A stretch of DNA of 64,000 nt from contig NZ_JASKUT010000001.1 in the NCBI RefSeq assembly GCF_030167925.1, forward strand, positions 2,480,001 through 2,544,000, read 5' to 3'. Shown here piece by piece: positions 59,873-64,000 of the stretch. Below the pieces are notes generated by a model that was not told the DNA's origin, searched no databases, and worked only from the letters and a program-made list of their open reading frames with translations. The translations under genes and the position numbers were made by a program. The first letter of the stretch is position 1; the number at the start of each line of letters is the position of its first letter. The DNA comes from Paenibacillus silviterrae. GTDB lineage: Bacteria > Bacillota > Bacilli > Paenibacillales > NBRC-103111.

Positions 59873-61650
59873 GCGGCCTCCAAGTAATCGGAGCAGAAGA
59901 TGCTTCCCTTCGCCTGCTTGGATAGCTTCTTCAGCTTCGCGGCCGCTTGGGAAATCTGGTCCGCCGTCACTTGCCCGGCCTGCCCGCAGACGATCAACGA
60001 AAGGGAGATGGTCACTCCGGTGCTTTCGATCCGGTTGCCGCTGCGATCCTCCACATAGCTCCAGTCCTTCTTCTCGTAGAATAGCGGCACGCCCTGCTCG
60101 AAACGGCGGATCACCTCGCCGCACAGCTTCTCGGGATCATCGCAGCTTGTAATCGCAATGAAATCGTCGCCGCCGATATGTCCGACAAAGTCATGCGGCT
60201 TGCCAAGCACGCCAATCGCTTGCTGGATGCAATCCGCCGTGAATTGAATCAGCTGATCGCCTTTCTGGAAGCCGTACCGGTCATTGTACCATTTGAAGAA
60301 ATCCAAATCCGCGTAAATGACGGAAAAACGGCGCCCCTCCGTCAGGCGTTTGTTCAGCTCCCTATGAATCTGGATATTGCCCGGCAAGCCGGTAAGCGGG
60401 CTTGCCACCTTCGCGCTCTCCATCCGTGCGTTCGTGATGCACTCCAGAATGGAGCGGATGGAGGCGGCTCCGGTGAAGCTCCCTCTCCTTGTGATAAGCA
60501 CAAGGTCATATAGATTTTGGATGTCCCGGGAGGTGGCGAGCTGGGAAACCTGCTCCACAGGCGTCAGCTCATCAACGATCAACGGTCTCGGATCCATCAG
60601 CTGATCGATGGAACGGTTCCAGAACAGGGAGAAGCCGTACTGCCCGGCCAGCTGCTGAAACAGCCGTTCCCGCATGATGAGCCCGATCGGCACGCCCTCA
60701 GATACTATGGCTGCGCCTTGGGCATGAATATTTTGCTTAAAATACCCTGCGACCTCGGAGATCTGTACGGTAGGCTTGAATTCCGCGCAGGGAGAGGCCA
60801 AGTCCCCAATAGCCCAGGTGCTCCCTGTCGTATCGTGCTTCCGGCGATGGGTGAGAATGCACTCCCTAAGGTCCTCCGTCAGCACGGTGCGCTCCCTTCC
60901 CGGCCGTCCGAGCAGAAAGCCTTGCCCGAAATGCACGCCCATCCGAGTGAGCTTCATCAGCTCCTCCGTCTTCTCGATTCCCTCAGCAATCATGTCAATG
61001 TTCAGCTTCTGGGCGAATTCAAGCAGCGTTTCTACGATATATTCCTTTTTCTTCTGCAGATGAAGATCCTTCACGAGCGAGCGGTCCGCTTTAATAAAGT
61101 CAGGTTGAAGCTCCGCTACCGCCTGCAGGGAGGAATAGCCGGCGCCGGCGTCATCCACGGCAATCCGGTAGCCCTGTGAACGGTAATGATCGAGAATACG
61201 CTGGGCGGCGGCGAAATCCCCAATGGAATCGCGCTCCGTTATTTCAAACACGACGTTGCACGGCCTAAGCCCTCTTCGTTCAAGCAGCTCCAGCGTACGA
61301 CCGGGCATAAACAAAGGATCCTGCAGGATGCGTGCCGAGAGATTTAAAAACAGAAGCTCTTTGTCCGTTACCGCCAAGGAATCTTGTATGGCCTTCTCGC
61401 GGGCTAACCGGTCAAGGGAGTACAGTAGGCCGGAACGCTCCGCCTGCTCGAACAACGGCAAAGGCGCATAAAGAGGGCTGGCCTCCGGACCCCGTGTCAG
61501 CGCCTCATAGCCGAATACCTTGCCGTCCTTCAATGAAAGAATCGGCTGATAAAGCGTTGTAATCGACCGGTCCTTTATAATTTGCTGCATTTCCATATGA
61601 AGCGATTCTGCCGTAGGACCCTTCTCGTACTTTGGACGTTCTATCGCCAT
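59848..61650 (-). CDS. EAL-CBS-GGDEF c-di-GMP turnover protein
   Basis: A 600-residue soluble protein. The EAL domain (about 18-255) keeps its catalytic residues: E in Y-E-A-L-T-R, N in N-L-S-A, E in E-I-T-E-R, D-D in V-D-D-A-G-A-G, K in I-K-A-D-R and E in A-E-G-I-E. A CBS-pair-like region follows (about 280-405), then a GGDEF domain (about 425-595) with signature G-G-D-D-F. Both halves look potentially active; CBS may sense adenine nucleotides. No membrane helix, unlike the diguanylate cyclase at 35893. Confidence 0.9.
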   Translation of the reverse strand: MAIERPKYEKGPTAESLHMEMQQIIKDRSITTLYQPILSLKDGKVFGYEALTRGPEASPLYAPLPLFEQAERSGLLYSLDRLAREKAIQDSLAVTDKELLFLNLSARILQDPLFMPGRTLELLERRGLRPCNVVFEITERDSIGDFAAAQRILDHYRSQGYRIAVDDAGAGYSSLQAVAELQPDFIKADRSLVKDLHLQKKKEYIVETLLEFAQKLNIDMIAEGIEKTEELMKLTRMGVHFGQGFLLGRPGRERTVLTEDLRECILTHRRKHDTTGSTWAIGDLASPCAEFKPTVQISEVAGYFKQNIHAQGAAIVSEGVPIGLIMRERLFQQLAGQYGFSLFWNRSIDQLMDPRPLIVDELTPVEQVSQLATSRDIQNLYDLVLITRRGSFTGAASIRSILECITNARMESAKVASPLTGLPGNIQIHRELNKRLTEGRRFSVIYADLDFFKWYNDRYGFQKGDQLIQFTADCIQQAIGVLGKPHDFVGHIGGDDFIAITSCDDPEKLCGEVIRRFEQGVPLFYEKKDWSYVEDRSGNRIESTGVTISLSLIVCGQAGQVTADQISQAAAKLKKLSKQAKGSIFCSDYLEAAYSNNSGS

Positions 61651-61790
61651 ATGCCATCCCTACTTCTTTGTTCTCTTGTATTTATTCTAGCATAGGATGG
61701 AAGAACTAGTGTTAACATTACCCACCTTGTTATGTAAAGATATTGTAAAAGATTGTCGAAGTTATGGAAAATATCTTACATATACACCGA

Positions 61791-61821
61791 AAGGACCCGA
61801 GACATAAAGCCTCAGGTCCTT
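61791..61821 (-). terminator. Hairpin terminator after phoU
   Basis: AAGGACC-GAG pairs with CTC-GGTCCTT with one internal mismatch; the T-tail on the minus strand is short (TTTC). It lies five bases after the phoU stop. Confidence 0.6.
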
Positions 61822-61826
61822 CTCTA

Positions 61827-62486
61827 TTAGATATTCAAATCCTTTCGTTTCCCGGTCACCATATAAATGACGCCTTCCCCGATATTCGTCGTATGATCGC
61901 CGACGCGCTCCAGGTAATGCGCCGCGAACATCAGCTGAGACAGCTGGCGGTTCCGTGCAAAATCGCTGTTCATCAGCCCGATGATCTCGTTCATGACCGT
62001 GCTGTACAGCTTATCGAGCTCGTCATCCTTCTCCGCAAGGGCTGCGGCACGGTGAACGTTGCGCTCCGTATAGGACAGCAAACTCTCGCGAAGCATATCT
62101 TTAGCGAGCAGCGTCATCTTAGGAATAATCTCCAGCGGCTTTACCAATTCCTCGCCCGCCAGGCGCAGGGCAATCTTGGCGATGTCTACGGCATGGTCGG
62201 CAATCCGCTCGAGGTCCGTTGAAATCTTCATCGCCATGCCGATAATCCGCAGGTCGCTGGCCATGGGCTGCTGCAGAGCAATCAGCCGTACACATTTTTC
62301 CTCAATCGCCAGCATCATTTCGTCGATTTGATCGTCCTCTTGAATGATCCGCTTCGCTAAAGCTTCATCCATTGCGGCCAAAGCTTCTACCGCCAGATGG
62401 ATATGCTCTTCAACCTGTTTGCCCATCTTCAGCAGCTCTTGCTGCAGCTCATCAACCGCCTGATGAAAATTCGATCTCGTATCCAC
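61827..62486 (-). CDS. phoU: Phosphate-specific transport regulator PhoU
   Basis: A 219-residue protein with two three-helix bundles, each with the PhoU metal-binding signature (D-L-E-R-I-A-D-H-A-V-D-I and Y-L-E-R-V-G-D-H-T-T-N-I). It links the Pst transporter to the PhoR/PhoP system and dampens phosphate uptake. GTG start with GGAGTGAA ahead. Last gene of the pst operon, 18 bases after pstB. Confidence 0.96.
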   Translation of the reverse strand: MDTRSNFHQAVDELQQELLKMGKQVEEHIHLAVEALAAMDEALAKRIIQEDDQIDEMMLAIEEKCVRLIALQQPMASDLRIIGMAMKISTDLERIADHAVDIAKIALRLAGEELVKPLEIIPKMTLLAKDMLRESLLSYTERNVHRAAALAEKDDELDKLYSTVMNEIIGLMNSDFARNRQLSQLMFAAHYLERVGDHTTNIGEGVIYMVTGKRKDLNI

Positions 62487-62504
62487 GACAATTCACTCCT
62501 CAAT

Positions 62505-63257
62505 TTATCCGAAACGTCCGGTAATGTAGTCTTCTGTTCGCTGGTCCGACGGTGTGGTGAAAATTTTCTCCGTCTGGTCGGATTCAATCACTTCTCCGTT
62601 AAGGAAGAACGAGGTGAAATCGGAGATTCTCGCCGCTTGCTGCATGTTATGGGTGACGATGACGATCGTATATTGATCGCGCAGCTCCCGAATCAGCTCT
62701 TCAATCTTCAAAGTCGAGATCGGATCCAGCGCCGAGGTCGGCTCATCCATCAGCAAAATTTGCGGATTTACCGCTAGCGCGCGAGCGATACAAAGCCGCT
62801 GCTGCTGACCGCCGGATAAACCGTATGCCGACTTTTTCAGGTTGCTGTTCACTTCCGTCCAAAGCGCGGCAGCCTTCAAGCTGCTCTCCACGATATGATC
62901 CAGCTGCGTTTTGTCCGTAATGCCGTGAATACGCGGGCCATAGGCTACGTTATCATAGATTGACTTTGGAAAAGGATTCGGCTGTTGAAACACCATGCCG
63001 ATATTTTTGCGGAGCAGCTCCACATTCACATCCGGGTCGTAAATATTGGTGCCGTTAATCATGACATCGCCTTCGATACGAATCCCTTTAATCATATCGT
63101 TCATTCGGTTCAGCGTGCGCAGCAAGGTCGACTTCCCGCAGCCGGACGGACCGATGAAGGCCGTCACCGATTTTTCGCTAATTTCCATTTGAACGTTCTT
63201 CAAGGCATGAAACTCGGAATAATGCAAGTTTAAATTCTTGATGCTGACAATAGACAT
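62505..63257 (-). CDS. pstB: Phosphate ABC transporter ATP-binding protein
   Basis: A 250-residue ATPase with Walker [10 protein letters not shown] (36-44), Q-loop F-Q-Q-P-N-P-F, signature L-S-G-G-Q (147-151), Walker B L-L-M-D-E (168-172) and H-loop V-T-H-N-M. R-M-N-D and N-P-F-P-K-S-I are PstB marks. It powers high-affinity phosphate import through PstA/PstC. Confidence 0.97.
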   Translation of the reverse strand: MSIVSIKNLNLHYSEFHALKNVQMEISEKSVTAFIGPSGCGKSTLLRTLNRMNDMIKGIRIEGDVMINGTNIYDPDVNVELLRKNIGMVFQQPNPFPKSIYDNVAYGPRIHGITDKTQLDHIVESSLKAAALWTEVNSNLKKSAYGLSGGQQQRLCIARALAVNPQILLMDEPTSALDPISTLKIEELIRELRDQYTIVIVTHNMQQAARISDFTSFFLNGEVIESDQTEKIFTTPSDQRTEDYITGRFG

Positions 63258-63269
63258 GTCCGGGTCCTC

Positions 63270-64000
63270 CTACAGCTTCCTCTGGTATTTGTTCCGCAAA
63301 AAGATAGCAAAAGCGTTCATGCTCAGCAGCATGATCAGCAGCACAATAATTCCCGCCGCGGCCACATTCTGAAACTCCGCCTGCGGCTGGCTCGCCCAGC
63401 TGAAGATCTGGATCGGCATGACGGTAAAGGTGTCGAATGGAGACCTCGGCAGGAAGGCGATATAAGAAACCGCTCCGATGACGATCAGCGGCGCCGTCTC
63501 TCCGATGGCACGGGATAAGGACAGAATCGTTCCCGTCAAAATTCCCGGCAAAGCCGAGGGCAATACCACGCGGACTATCGTTTGCCAGCGATTCGCTCCC
63601 AATGCGAAGGACGCATTGCGCAGCGATTGAGGTACGGTCTTCAAGGCTTCCTGCGACGAAACGATAATGATCGGCAGTACGAGCAAGGTCATCGTTAATG
63701 CGCCGGACAGAAGGCTGCGCTCCAAATGCATAACGCGCACAAATACGGTCAGTCCAAGCAAGCCGTATACGATCGAGGGAACGCCGGCCAAGTTCGCAAT
63801 ATTCGTTTGGATGAAACGGCTGAATGCCGTGTCCTTCGCATACTCTTCCAGATAGATCGCCGTAGCCACTCCAATGATGAAGGTAAGAGGAGCCGTGATC
63901 AGCATGAGCCAGAAGGTGCCGACAATGGCAGCCTTAATCCCGGCATTCGCTGGAATGCGGGAGGAAAAGTTCGTAAGAAAGTCCCAGTTCAACCAGCCTG
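63270..64000 (-). CDS. pstA: Phosphate ABC transporter permease, 5' end outside the window
   Basis: At least 243 residues of a PstA permease. The reading frame stays open to the window edge (G-W-L-N-W-D-F-L), so the first 50 or so residues, including the first membrane helix, are missing. Visible marks: [18 protein letters not shown], and the coupling segment [19 protein letters not shown]. It forms the channel with PstC, expected just beyond the right edge. Confidence 0.95.
   Translation of the reverse strand, partial: GWLNWDFLTNFSSRIPANAGIKAAIVGTFWLMLITAPLTFIIGVATAIYLEEYAKDTAFSRFIQTNIANLAGVPSIVYGLLGLTVFVRVMHLERSLLSGALTMTLLVLPIIIVSSQEALKTVPQSLRNASFALGANRWQTIVRVVLPSALPGILTGTILSLSRAIGETAPLIVIGAVSYIAFLPRSPFDTFTVMPIQIFSWASQPQAEFQNVAAAGIIVLLIMLLSMNAFAIFLRNKYQRKL

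Overview
The window reads as a chromosomal segment of a spore-forming, Gram-positive member of the Paenibacillaceae (Paenibacillus or a close relative). The evidence is a moderately GC-rich Firmicutes chromosome with strong AGGAGG-type ribosome-binding sites, an alpha/beta-type SASP gene, ytaF, Lpl-type sugar ABC transporters without their own ATPase, and membrane-anchored two-domain AraC regulators. The local order polA-mutM-ytaF-coaE matches the Bacillales core genome. I see no mobile element, prophage or CRISPR array.

Layout. (1) 1-8.1 kb is an anaerobic respiration island: a five-gene molybdoenzyme (nitrate reductase-like) operon with a Tat-exported Rieske protein, a hemerythrin-hpf pair, narK and a small Cys-rich orphan. 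Four promoters here, and that of a chemotaxis receptor at 31.3 kb, share a Fnr-like 16-bp site (TGTGA-N6-TCACA type) centred 32-33 bp upstream of the -10 centre, about -41.5 from the inferred start. (2) 8.1-8.9 kb holds an Ala/Gln-rich coiled-coil protein. (3) 9-28.2 kb is a plant-polysaccharide island: esterase, GH28, MFS transporter, an unassigned alpha/alpha-toroid-like protein, GH43, an Lpl-type ABC importer, a membrane AraC regulator, a bile acid:Na+ family transporter, a Gfo/Idh/MocA oxidoreductase, an orphan sugar-binding lipoprotein and a second membrane AraC regulator. (4) 28.4-43.6 kb is mixed accessory content: aldo/keto reductase, small membrane proteins (one behind an ECF-sigma-type promoter), chemotaxis receptor, VOC and SRPBCC proteins, a WYL regulator, AraC regulators, a quinone reductase, a diguanylate cyclase preceded by a class I c-di-GMP riboswitch, an MDR oxidoreductase, a MalT-like LuxR regulator that looks leaderless, and a DHFR-family protein. 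(5) 43.7-48.7 kb is a complete nickel/oligopeptide-type ABC operon with a direct-repeat operator candidate. (6) 49.1-51.9 kb holds a TetR-DUF4180-FGE-like operon and a luciferase-like monooxygenase. (7) 52-64 kb is core genome: tRNA-Ala, nrdR, SASP, lytic transglycosylase, coaE, ytaF, mutM, polA, a HAD protein, an EAL-CBS-GGDEF protein, and phoU-pstB-pstA, which runs off the right edge.

How the parts fit. Nitrate enters through NarK and is reduced by the molybdoenzyme; hemerythrin (O2/NO/iron handling) and HPF (ribosome hibernation) would be induced with it on oxygen loss, along with a taxis receptor and an unknown Cys-rich protein. In the sugar island, oligosaccharides are imported by the ABC or MFS carrier and cut in the cytoplasm, since GH28, GH43 and the esterase all lack signal peptides. 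Two copies of a ~187-bp intergenic element built from CTGC-N6-GCAG modules lie at 48.9 and 56.0 kb. All calls come from reading the sequence; no database search was run.
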